From CAZYTO01 sp964650405 (GTDB lineage: Bacteria; Acidobacteriota; Thermoanaerobaculia; Gp7-AA8), in NCBI GenBank assembly GCA_964650405.1, contig CAZYTO010000278.1, positions 1 to 7,502 of the forward strand: DNA of 7,502 bases. The letters run 5' to 3'. Position numbers and translations under genes: made by a program. Under the pieces are notes generated by a model, which had not been told where the DNA came from, made no database searches, and saw nothing but the letters and a program-made list of their open reading frames with translations. Shown here one piece after another: positions 1 to 7,189 of the stretch; position 1 is the stretch's first letter; each line of letters begins with the position of its first letter.

Positions 1-1256
<1,256 letters not shown>

Positions 1257-1347
1257 GTTCGTTGTTCGTTGTCCGTGTTGTTCGTTGTCCGTTATCCGTT
1301 GATCGCTTGTCGTTGTTCGTTGATCGTTGCCGGTTGATCATTGGTCT
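1257..1347. repeat. Degenerate heptamer tandem array (GTTGNTC) filling the clpA-aat gap
   Basis: From the base after the clpA stop to the base before the aat ATG, the sequence can be read as 7-bp units: GTTGTTC (1261, 1277, 1312), GTTGTCC (1268, 1284), GTTATCC (1291), GTTGATC (1298, 1319, 1333) and the more diverged GCTTGTC (1305), GTTGCCG (1326) and ATTGGTC (1340). That gives 12 units, with GTTC at the left edge and a 2-base slip at 1275-1276. The composition is T-rich and unlike the genes on either side. No Shine-Dalgarno sequence is visible before aat, so its 5' leader is essentially the array. Comparable short tandem heptamers (STRRs) are known from cyanobacteria; a link to those is not claimed. 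Confidence 0.85.
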
Positions 1348-1995
1348 ATGAATGCGACCCGCTTCCCCGACCCGCGCCGTGTGCGCGGCGACGTCGTCGC
1401 CTTCGGGAACGACCTGCGGGTGGAGACGCTGCGGGAGGCGTACCGGCACGGCATCTTTCCCTGGCCGCATGAGGACTGGCCGCTGCCGTGGTTCTCCCCG
1501 CGGCGGCGCACGGTGATCCTCTTCGACGACTTTCACCCCGGCCGCTCGCTCCGGAAGGCCGCGCGGCGGAGCGATCTCACATTCACCATCGATCGCGACT
1601 TTCCGGCCGTCATCCACGCCTGCGCGAACACGCCGCGCCGTGAAGAGGATGGCACCTGGATCCACCCGCCGATCATCGAGGCCTACATCGCACTGCACGG
1701 CGCCGGTGACGCGCACAGCGTGGAGGTCTGGAGCGGCGACGAACTGGCGGGCGGCCTCTACGGCGTCGACGCCGGCGGCGTTTTCACCGGTGAGAGCATG
1801 TTCCACCGCGCCCCGAACGCCTCCAAGCTCGCCCTGGCCTTCCTCATCGACCACCTCCGTGCCCGCGGCGCCACCTGGCTCGACTGCCAGGTCATGACCC
1901 CGCACATGGAGGCACTGGGCGCGAAGGAAATCGGCCGCGCGCGATTCCTGGACAGGCTGGCGGAGGCACAGGCGAGCGGAATCGCGCTCTTCTGA
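1348..1995 (+). CDS. aat: Leucyl/phenylalanyl-tRNA--protein transferase
   Basis: Aat transfers Leu or Phe from aminoacyl-tRNA to proteins with N-terminal Lys or Arg, creating the N-degron read by ClpS and ClpAP in the cytoplasm. The product is 215 residues, slightly shorter than the 234 of E. coli. Family motifs appear in order: AYRHGIFPW (31-39), WFSPRRR (48-54), EEDGTW (99-104), EAY (111-113), AHSVEVW (122-128), GGLYGV (135-140), GESMFHR (148-154), NASK (157-160) and LDCQV (178-182). E149 and Q181 align with the catalytic-site Glu156 and Gln188 of the E. coli enzyme. The ATG at 1348 is preferred because the frame upstream runs into the heptamer array; a TTG at 1327 would add seven residues encoded by that array. 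No ribosome binding site is evident. Adjacency to clpA, 91 bases away on the same strand, recalls the clpA-infA-aat order in enterobacteria and suggests joint expression. Confidence 0.96.
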   Translation: MNATRFPDPRRVRGDVVAFGNDLRVETLREAYRHGIFPWPHEDWPLPWFSPRRRTVILFDDFHPGRSLRKAARRSDLTFTIDRDFPAVIHACANTPRREEDGTWIHPPIIEAYIALHGAGDAHSVEVWSGDELAGGLYGVDAGGVFTGESMFHRAPNASKLALAFLIDHLRARGATWLDCQVMTPHMEALGAKEIGRARFLDRLAEAQASGIALF

Positions 1996-1999
1996 GTCG

Positions 2000-2053
2000 C
2001 CCTCGAGGGTTTATGACACCAGAAGCGACGGACAGGATTGTCCGTCCTCCACA
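2000..2053. repeat. Hairpin repeat between convergent aat and acyl-CoA dehydrogenase genes
   Basis: The main hairpin has perfect 8-bp arms, GACGGACA (2027-2034) and TGTCCGTC (2039-2046), around the loop GGAT. It is followed by CTCCACA (2047-2053), so on the minus strand it begins TGTGGAG, the same head as the element at 3600. A separate 10-bp palindrome CCCTCGAGGG lies at 2000-2009, just after the aat stop. Both lie in the 60-base gap between converging genes, so a bidirectional terminator role is possible, but no T-run follows the stem in either direction. Repeat identity is better supported than terminator function. Confidence 0.65.
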
Positions 2054-2055
2054 CG

Positions 2056-3576
2056 TCATGGCAACGCTTTCGCTCCCGGAATCAGCCCCAGCGGCCTCTT
2101 CGCCAGCCGCCCGGCGTACACGTGTTCTCCAGCCTCGGCCAGCAGCGCGCATTCGTAGGCGCGCGCCAGCCGGTCGACCCAGCCGCGGGCGTCGCGCTCG
2201 TCGAGCGTTTGGAGCGCCCGGGCCAGCCTGCCGGCCTCGGTCGCGTCGTGACGCTCGACCACCGCGAGCAGCAGCTCGTGTCCGCGCTCCTTCTGGATCG
2301 TCCGGAGCGTATCGAGGACGAGGATGTTCGTCGTCCCCTCCCAGATCGGCAGCACCTGGGCGTCGCGCAGCAGGCGCGGCAGGGGCGACTCTTCGATGTA
2401 GCCGTTGCCGCCGATGAGCTCCATGGCCTCGGAGACGCACGGCACGGCCAACTTGCCCGTGACGGCTTTGGCGATCGGCGTGAGGATGCGCAGCAGCCCC
2501 GCCCCCTCGGCGTCGCCGGCGTCGGCACGGCGAAGGGCGTCGACGGCCTCGAACGTGAGCAGCATCGCTCCCGCGTGCTCCGCTTCGAGGTCGGCCAGCG
2601 TCTCCTGCACGAGCGGAAACCCGATCACGGGCCGCCCGAAGGCCCGCCGCTCCGCGACATACGCGCGCGCCTCGTGGATGGCCCGGCCGATCACGGCGAT
2701 CGACGCCACGGCGTTGTAGAGGCGGGAGAGGTTCATCATCTCCGCCATGGGCGCGAAGCTGCCCAGCTCCTCAGCCGGCGCGTCGTGGAGTGATACTTCG
2801 CCCGTCGGCATCGAGCGCACGCCGAGCTTCTCCTTGATCCGCTCGATGGTCACTCCCGGGTTGCCGCGCGGCAGCAGCAGGAACGTCCGCAAGCCTCGCG
2901 TTCCCCCCGCCGCTCCTTCCGGCCGCGCCGTCACGAGCACGGCCTGCGCATCGACGTTCGAGCAGAACCACTTGTGGCCCGTCAGCCGCCACGTCCCGTC
3001 GGCGCCGCGCCGCGCGACGGTCTCGTTCGCACCGACGTCTGAGCCGCCGGCGCGCTCCGTCAGGAACATCCCGCCCGTCCAGAGCGTGGCCGCGTCGGTC
3101 GATGCCAGCCGCGGCACGAGCTGCGCCTTCGTCGCCTCCGTCCCATGCCGCGACACCACGCGGGCCACGCCGTCGGTCATGCAGAGCGGGCAGTACAGCC
3201 CCATCTCGGCCATGGCGAAGAGGTATCCGAGGGCGAAGCCGAGGAGGGGCGCATCGCCGCGGTGCGGATGATCGGAGTACTTCATGGCGATCATCCCCGA
3301 GCCGTACGCGATCCGCTCCATTTCGCGATACGACGGGTGATAGTCGACGCGGTCGATGCGATTTCCCCGCGCGTCGTGCGTCACCAGCCGCGGCGACTCC
3401 CGATCCGCGATCGCCGCAAGCGGCGCGACTTCCAGGGCCGCACGTTCCCCCATCGACACGAGCTGCGGCTCCGCCCATGCCCAGGCAGCGTCATCCAGCT
3501 TGCGCCGGACGAGCTTCTGGAAGAGCGCTGACGCAGTCCAATACGAGACGGGCGACGGTGATGGTATGTGATCCAT
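2056..3576 (-). CDS. Acyl-CoA dehydrogenase family flavoprotein, AidB-like
   Basis: Acyl-CoA dehydrogenases oxidise an acyl-CoA thioester to the 2-enoyl-CoA using FAD and pass electrons to ETF. The 506-residue product is longer than the usual ~380-residue enzymes and close to AidB (541 in E. coli). Family features in order: FLTERAGGSDV (171-181) and GHKWFCS (200-206) of the middle domain; RAFGRPV (311-317); PCVSEAMELIGGNGYIEES (379-397); and IWEGTTNI (411-418), where E413 is at the position of the usual catalytic glutamate. The long N-terminal region and roughly 70-residue tail beyond the core also suit the AidB branch. E. coli AidB belongs to the adaptive response to alkylation and binds DNA; nothing here shows that this protein does. 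A catabolic branched- or aromatic-acyl-CoA enzyme is equally possible. The ATG at 3576 is the first codon of a continuous family-like N-terminus; only a weak purine stretch precedes it. The gene converges on aat and diverges from the aminotransferase gene, so it is probably a single-gene unit. Confidence 0.93.
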   Translation of the reverse strand: MDHIPSPSPVSYWTASALFQKLVRRKLDDAAWAWAEPQLVSMGERAALEVAPLAAIADRESPRLVTHDARGNRIDRVDYHPSYREMERIAYGSGMIAMKYSDHPHRGDAPLLGFALGYLFAMAEMGLYCPLCMTDGVARVVSRHGTEATKAQLVPRLASTDAATLWTGGMFLTERAGGSDVGANETVARRGADGTWRLTGHKWFCSNVDAQAVLVTARPEGAAGGTRGLRTFLLLPRGNPGVTIERIKEKLGVRSMPTGEVSLHDAPAEELGSFAPMAEMMNLSRLYNAVASIAVIGRAIHEARAYVAERRAFGRPVIGFPLVQETLADLEAEHAGAMLLTFEAVDALRRADAGDAEGAGLLRILTPIAKAVTGKLAVPCVSEAMELIGGNGYIEESPLPRLLRDAQVLPIWEGTTNILVLDTLRTIQKERGHELLLAVVERHDATEAGRLARALQTLDERDARGWVDRLARAYECALLAEAGEHVYAGRLAKRPLGLIPGAKALP

Positions 3577-3599
3577 AGTGCGTCCAGTCGCAGGTTCTG

Positions 3600-3687
3600 T
3601 GTGGAGGCCGGCGCCCTCGCCGGCCCTGGACCAATCAGGCTATCGGATTCTGCCTGGCACGCCGCGGGCCGGCGAGGGCGCGGTACC
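3600..3687. repeat. Composite inverted repeat (paired REP-like hairpins)
   Basis: The left half has the head TGTGGAGG (3600-3607) and a perfect hairpin, GGCCGGCG (3606-3613) and CGCCGGCC (3618-3625), with loop CCCT. The right half carries the reverse complement: 3666-3681 pairs exactly over 16 bases with 3611-3626. Between them a 5-bp stem, CAGGC (3636-3640) with GCCTG (3652-3656), can form, so the whole element can fold either as two small hairpins or as one long nested stem. This arrangement of two oppositely oriented hairpins recalls BIMEs. It lies just upstream of the acyl-CoA dehydrogenase start and could be in that gene's leader or promoter region. Confidence 0.75.
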
Positions 3688-3717
3688 CGAGAGACGAAAC
3701 GATGGACGGGGGACGAG

Positions 3718-3788
3718 CTCACGCGGAGATCGCGGAGATCGCGGAGGACTGAGTGACTTCTCCGCGTCCTCCGCGTCCTCCGCGTGAG
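3718..3788. repeat. Long imperfect palindrome built of 9-bp units
   Basis: The left arm (3718-3746) is CTCA followed by three CGCGGAG blocks separated by AT. The right arm (3760-3788) is three CTCCGCG blocks separated by TC and ends TGAG. The 29-base arms pair except at the four spacer positions, around a 13-base loop (3747-3759). Similar CTCCGCGTCCTCCGCGTGAG-type sequences occur between genes in several high-GC phyla (from memory). No coding function is likely. It sits in the divergent gap, about 110 bases upstream of the aminotransferase start. Confidence 0.85.
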
Positions 3789-3887
3789 TTGCTTCTTCGC
3801 TCGTAAAGCAGCAATCAACACTGGGAGTCTCTTGGTAGCGTACGCTCGGGATGACGGCAGGACTATAGTTATGGATCGTATCGAATT

Positions 3888-3893
3888 GGAGGA
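3888..3893 (+). promoter_or_regulatory. Ribosome binding site that fixes the aminotransferase start
   Basis: GGAGGA lies four bases before the ATG at 3898. The alternative in-frame ATG at 3871 has no such site and would put nine extra residues ahead of the twin-arginine signal. Confidence 0.75.
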
Positions 3894-3897
3894 CGCT

Positions 3898-5022
3898 ATG
3901 CCGACGACTCTCTCCCGTCGTTCCTTCGCCCACATCCTCGGAGCCGGCGCCGCCGCGGCCGCACTTCCCTTCCCGCAGTTGTTCGCCGGGAAGGTGGCCG
4001 CACAGAAGACCGCCGAGAGCGCCGCCGCCGGAGGGCTGGTGCGGCTCAGCGCGAACGAGAATCCGTACGGCCCGTCGGCCAAGGCCCTCGATGCCAGGCG
4101 CGAGGCGTTCGGCACCGCGTGCCAGTATCCCGACCGATCGCAGGCCCTGCCGGCCGCCGAGGTCGGACGCCCGCACAGCGTCGGTCCGGAGCAGGTGCTG
4201 CTCGGCTGCGGGTCGAGTGAGATCCTGAAAGTGGCGGCCGCGGCGTTCACGAATCGCGACCGCAAGCTCGTCCTGGCCGCTCCGACATTCGAGGCCATCG
4301 GCTTCGCTGCTCGCTGCGCCGGCGCGGAGACGGTGGCCGTCCCCCTCGACGCAGCCTATGCGCACGACCTCGGTGCCATGGCAGCCGTGAAGGACGCGGG
4401 CCTCATCTACGTCTGCAATCCGAACAATCCCACCGCCACCATCACACCGCGCAGTTCCCCGGCGTCGTTCCCCGGCAGCGTCCCGGCCTCGACCATCGTC
4501 TTCGTCGACGAGGCCTACCACCACTACGCCGACTCCGACGACTACGCCAGCGTCATCCCCCTCGTGAAGATGCACCCCAACCTGCTCGTGGCCCGGACGT
4601 TCTCCAAGATCTACGGCATGGCCGGCCTGCGCCTGGGATACGCCATCGCCCAGCACGAGCTGCTGCAGAAGATGGAGGAGCAGCGCCAGTTCGACTCCAT
4701 CAACGTCATGGCCATCGCCGCCGGCCGGGCCAGTATCGCCGACGCCGAGCACGTCCGCTTCGGCAAGGAGCGCAACGCCGCCACGCGCAAGATGGTCACC
4801 GACTCCCTGCAGTCGATGGGCTACCGCACCCTTCCCTCGCAGGCCAACTTCATCATGATCGACCTCGGCCGCGAGGTCCGCCCGGTCATCGCCGCCTTCA
4901 AGCAGAAGGATGTCCACGTCGGCCGCCTCTTCCCCGCCATGCCCAAGCACCTCCGCGTCACCATCGGCAGGCCGGAAGAGATGACTGCGTTCCTCGGCGC
5001 CTTCAAGACCGTGATGGCGTGA
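3898..5022 (+). CDS. HisC-like PLP aminotransferase with a twin-arginine signal peptide
   Basis: This is a fold-type I, class I/II aminotransferase closest to histidinol-phosphate aminotransferases, which transfer an amino group between histidinol phosphate and 2-oxoglutarate. The product has 374 residues. Residues 1-36 look like a Tat signal: LSRRSF (5-10), then a hydrophobic Ala-rich stretch ending near AALPFPQLF, with a possible cleavage site around VAAQ (33-36). The mature part shows SANENPYGPS (51-60), GCGSSEIL (103-110), NPNNPT (174-179), VDEAYHHY (203-210; D204 and Y207 face PLP), FSK with the Schiff-base K237, GMAGLRLGY (240-248) and LRVTIG with the carboxylate-binding R353. The segment after YPD (78-95) is compact relative to typical HisC proteins. 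A periplasmic location makes a role in cytoplasmic histidine synthesis doubtful, and no other his gene is nearby. The true substrate is unknown. A protein of the same layout, Tat signal plus HisC-like domain, recurs in soil bacteria such as Acidobacteriota (from memory). Confidence 0.9.
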   Translation: MPTTLSRRSFAHILGAGAAAAALPFPQLFAGKVAAQKTAESAAAGGLVRLSANENPYGPSAKALDARREAFGTACQYPDRSQALPAAEVGRPHSVGPEQVLLGCGSSEILKVAAAAFTNRDRKLVLAAPTFEAIGFAARCAGAETVAVPLDAAYAHDLGAMAAVKDAGLIYVCNPNNPTATITPRSSPASFPGSVPASTIVFVDEAYHHYADSDDYASVIPLVKMHPNLLVARTFSKIYGMAGLRLGYAIAQHELLQKMEEQRQFDSINVMAIAAGRASIADAEHVRFGKERNAATRKMVTDSLQSMGYRTLPSQANFIMIDLGREVRPVIAAFKQKDVHVGRLFPAMPKHLRVTIGRPEEMTAFLGAFKTVMA

Positions 5023-5085
5023 CCACGAACGTTGCCAGGCGCCGAGGCAAACGAGATCGCCCGCGAGCCACACAAAACACGAAAC

Positions 5086-5140
5086 CATCCCCTTCTCCCC
5101 GCCGCAGCGGGGAGAAGGTGGCCGAGGGCCGGATGAGGGG
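5086..5140. repeat. CCTTCTCCCC/GGGGAGAAGG palindromic element overlapping an RBS
   Basis: A perfect 12-bp stem, CCTTCTCCCCGC (5091-5102) with GCGGGGAGAAGG (5107-5118), encloses the loop CGCA. It continues into GGCCGAGGGCC (5120-5130) and ends GGATGAGGGG (5131-5140). CATCC (5086-5090) and GGATG (5131-5135) form short terminal inverted repeats. Elements reading CCCCTCATCCGGCC...CCTTCTCCCC on the opposite strand are scattered in many high-GC genomes (from memory). The last bases, GAGGGG (5135-5140), serve as the Shine-Dalgarno sequence of the next gene. The stem could also terminate transcription from the aminotransferase gene, though no T-run follows. Confidence 0.85.
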
Positions 5141-5143
5141 CAA

Positions 5144-6373
5144 ATGAAACGAACGCTCCTCTTCGCGGCCGGGATCCTTGCGGTGACACTCCTGGTGTGG
5201 CTGGCCGGCCGCGGACTCTACGCGCCGTCCGAGCGGCGGAATGAAGAAGATGCGGCGTGGCCGTACAACCTCGGCAAACTGCGCGACGTGCCGAAGCGCT
5301 ACCCGAGCGTCGACCTCAACACGAATGCCGCCGAGGTCGTGAGGCTGGCCGAGGGGCTGGAGATCGACCTCGCCGAGGAGACGAGCGGCCCTCCCCGCCC
5401 GCCGCACCCTAGCCGCCCGCGCGCGCTGCGGCCCGTCATGCGCAAATACCTTCTGGACAGCGTGAACGACGCGCGCGCGCAGACCGGCGCGCCGCCGAAT
5501 GCACTCGCACAGTTCCTCGCGGAGCACGGAGAGGCGCTCGCCGCAATACGCGCCCAGCTCAATGCCAATGCCCCGCCGCGCTGGCGCAGCGACGTCCAGG
5601 AGCTCTCCGATCCGCCGCGGCCGAACCTCCCCGGCCATACCGAGCTCTTCTCACTCCTCGCCGCCGACGCACTGGACCATCACCGTAACGGCGACGACGC
5701 CACGGCCTGGCAGGACCTCGACGCCATGTGGAAGCTGGCCCGCGGACTCCTCGGGCAGCCCGACCGCCGGACGACGTTCAGCGCCGTCTCCGGCTCGCAG
5801 ATCCTCACCGGCATCGCCGCCAAGCCCGCCCCGCCCGGGCCCCTCTGGTGGCGCGGCGTCGCCCCCTTCGACTTCGACCGCGCCGGCGTGGCAGCGACAC
5901 AATACGAAGCCTGGCGCATGATCACCTTCGCCCGCCATTACCCTGCCGGCGAGCCCAACGACGACAACGCACTCCAGGAAGTGTTCCGCCATGGCGCTGA
6001 AGTCATCGTCGGCCCCTTTCATCTCGCGCAGGCCCAGCGCACCGCCACCACCATGCGCATGCGCGCCGAGCGCATGGCCCGCACCCCGCCCTGCGGCAAC
6101 CGCAGCAACGAGTACGAGCCCCTCTACCCGCGCCTCGGCCGCTTCGCCGTTGAGCGCGAAGGAGCTGCCAAAATGCTGCTGCTGCAGGAAGCCCGCCTCG
6201 CCACCGGCGCCTGGCCGCCTACACTCCCCGGAATCGAGCACTCAAAGTGCATCGGCCACACCTGGCAGTACACACGATCGAACGGCTCGATGCAGTTGAC
6301 CCTGACCCCGGCATTGCCGTCCCCGCCGAGCCGCGAGACCCGGCTGCTGCTGCCGCTCGACTACCGCCGGTAA
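5144..6373 (+). CDS. Membrane-anchored protein of unknown function
   Basis: The product has 409 residues. A short basic start (MKR) is followed by one hydrophobic segment at about residues 5-22, ending in a positively charged stretch, so it is either a signal anchor or an uncleaved signal; no lipobox Cys is present. The rest should be periplasmic. It has a Pro/Arg-rich linker (about 82-97), a mostly helical middle with LFSLLAADALDHHRNGDDATAWQDL-like character (about 168-192), and a segment near 206-220 resembling repeated-helix proteins. Near the C-terminus, LLLQEARLATGAWPPTLPGI resembles the 'RLxxGxWPxSL' segment in large families of secreted hypothetical proteins from Acidobacteriota and Planctomycetota (from memory). 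No catalytic motif was recognised. The start is supported by GAGGGG three bases upstream and by the hydrophobic segment directly after it. It is on the same strand as the aminotransferase, 121 bases away; shared expression is possible, since both products are expected outside the cytoplasm, but the repeat between them may separate transcripts. Confidence 0.8.
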   Translation: MKRTLLFAAGILAVTLLVWLAGRGLYAPSERRNEEDAAWPYNLGKLRDVPKRYPSVDLNTNAAEVVRLAEGLEIDLAEETSGPPRPPHPSRPRALRPVMRKYLLDSVNDARAQTGAPPNALAQFLAEHGEALAAIRAQLNANAPPRWRSDVQELSDPPRPNLPGHTELFSLLAADALDHHRNGDDATAWQDLDAMWKLARGLLGQPDRRTTFSAVSGSQILTGIAAKPAPPGPLWWRGVAPFDFDRAGVAATQYEAWRMITFARHYPAGEPNDDNALQEVFRHGAEVIVGPFHLAQAQRTATTMRMRAERMARTPPCGNRSNEYEPLYPRLGRFAVEREGAAKMLLLQEARLATGAWPPTLPGIEHSKCIGHTWQYTRSNGSMQLTLTPALPSPPSRETRLLLPLDYRR

Positions 6374-6411
6374 AGAATTGTGCTGCGAGCGATGACCAGC
6401 ATTCGCCTTCA

Positions 6412-6441
6412 TTGTCGGGCCGGTCGTTTCTTCTGTAGCAT
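6412..6441 (+). promoter_or_regulatory. Possible sigma70-type promoter for the small unknown gene
   Basis: TTGTCG (6412-6417) and TAGCAT (6436-6441) are separated by 18 bases, each matching four of six consensus positions. Transcription would start near 6448, leaving a leader of about 27 bases before the ATG at 6475. In a genome this GC-rich such matches are only suggestive. Confidence 0.25.
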
Positions 6442-6469
6442 GAGAGCGAAGCGACGCGGTCGCGTACGA

Positions 6470-6499
6470 CACCGATGAAGCACCCACCGATGAAGCACC
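6470..6499. repeat. Exact 15-bp tandem duplication carrying the start codon
   Basis: CACCGATGAAGCACC occurs twice back to back, at 6470-6484 and 6485-6499, without mismatch. Each copy contains an ATG in the same frame (6475 and 6490), so the next gene has two equivalent candidate starts and begins MKHPPMKHH. Confidence 0.9.
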
Positions 6500-7020
6500 A
6501 CGATCCAAATAGCGAAGCATCGCATCCGGGCGGTTTCTCGCTTTCGGATCGGAAGCTCGAACTGTTCCATCCGGAGCTCTACTCGGATCAGGCGTGGCGA
6601 ATGGCACTCGAGCGGTACCCTACGTACCCTCAGCACACGGATCGCACGGAATGGCGTGAACATCTGGCGGAGCATCTGCGGTTCGGCGATTCCCGAGCGG
6701 CTCTCCTCGTTTCAACTGAGCCGATGATCATCGCTGCGTACACTGACGACCTTGATTGCGTTGTGTTTCTACAGTTCGATCGTAAACACATGGATCCGAG
6801 CTGGCACGTTGGTTCGCGACTCTTGACGGTGAATACCTATAGCTTCATCGCAAGAGGCCTCGCCGCAGATCTAACGTTGGGACCCGGACACACGGGCAGG
6901 TGGGGTAACTACTGGCCCTTGATCGCCGATCTTCTCACCGAGGAATCGAGTTCGGTGGAGCAGCGGAAGGCCGCAATCTCAGCCGACGAATGGCGTCGAG
7001 TGTCTGACTTGGCGGCCTGA
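6475..7020 (+). CDS. Small soluble protein of unknown function
   Basis: The product has 181 residues (176 if it starts at 6490). There is no signal peptide or membrane segment. It reads as a folded cytoplasmic protein: a polar N-terminus (1-25), a helical Trp/Arg/Glu-rich region (35-70), an apparent beta-rich core with RAALLVSTEPMIIAAYTDD (74-92) and DCVVFLQFD (94-102), then VGSRLLTVNTYS (112-123), DLTLGPGHTGRWGNYWPLI (132-150), and a charged C-terminal helix (DEWRRV). I do not recognise a named family; the layout recalls short single-domain conserved hypotheticals and, loosely, immunity-type proteins, without any motif to prove it. An in-frame stop at 6436 limits the N-terminus, and no Shine-Dalgarno sequence precedes either ATG. 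Codon choice is less GC-biased than in the upstream genes, and repeats flank both ends, which suggests later acquisition. The stop codon lies within a TGACCCCAA sequence related to the repeats downstream. Confidence 0.7.
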   Translation: MKHPPMKHHDPNSEASHPGGFSLSDRKLELFHPELYSDQAWRMALERYPTYPQHTDRTEWREHLAEHLRFGDSRAALLVSTEPMIIAAYTDDLDCVVFLQFDRKHMDPSWHVGSRLLTVNTYSFIARGLAADLTLGPGHTGRWGNYWPLIADLLTEESSSVEQRKAAISADEWRRVSDLAA

Positions 7021-7151
7021 CCCCAATCTCGTTTTCGGAGCCTGCTGAGGCACCTTTGGAGACGCCCATCGCGCCCGCGAGACGGTCGCCCATTGTTGTC
7101 CGGTCTTCCTCGACTGGGTTAACCGATCAAGTCTGGCGTACAAGGCGACTT

Positions 7152-7187
7152 GCTCGAGAGTGACTTGGTGCTCGAGAGTGACTTGGT
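7152..7187. repeat. 18-bp tandem duplication
   Basis: GCTCGAGAGTGACTTGGT occurs twice without mismatch, at 7152-7169 and 7170-7187. The first 11 bases recur at 7220-7230. The second copy runs directly into GACTTGGGGTCAC, the first TTGGGGTCAC motif. Confidence 0.9.
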
Positions 7188-7189
7188 GA

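Larger units (their letters stand above)
3577..3897. other. Gene-free divergent intergenic region
   Basis: This 321-base gap holds the composite inverted repeat (3600-3687), a short spacer, the 9-bp-unit palindrome (3718-3788), and about 110 bases of less GC-rich DNA leading to the aminotransferase. Both flanking genes are transcribed outward, so promoters for both must lie here. TATAGT at 3864-3869 is a possible -10 hexamer for the aminotransferase, but I see no convincing -35 at the usual spacing. No RNA gene or further reading frame with family resemblance is visible. Confidence 0.6.

Noticed and set aside
1327..1347. Upstream TTG start for aat
   Set aside because: The added residues come from the heptamer array, and the ATG at 1348 begins a normal-length family N-terminus.
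2038..2793. Plus-strand open frame of 251 codons opposite the acyl-CoA dehydrogenase gene
   Set aside because: The minus-strand product carries all acyl-CoA dehydrogenase motifs; the plus-strand translation has none and is rich in Arg, Asp and Gly as expected of a shadow.
3640..5088. Minus-strand open frame of 482 codons
   Set aside because: It lies opposite the aminotransferase gene, which has full family motifs, and continues through the intergenic palindrome. Its low-complexity Gly/Arg/Val/Asp-rich translation is typical of antisense frames in GC-rich DNA.
5091..5118. Rho-independent terminator after the aminotransferase gene
   Set aside because: The stem is strong but has no following T-run on either strand, and it belongs to a longer palindromic element, so repeat is the safer call.
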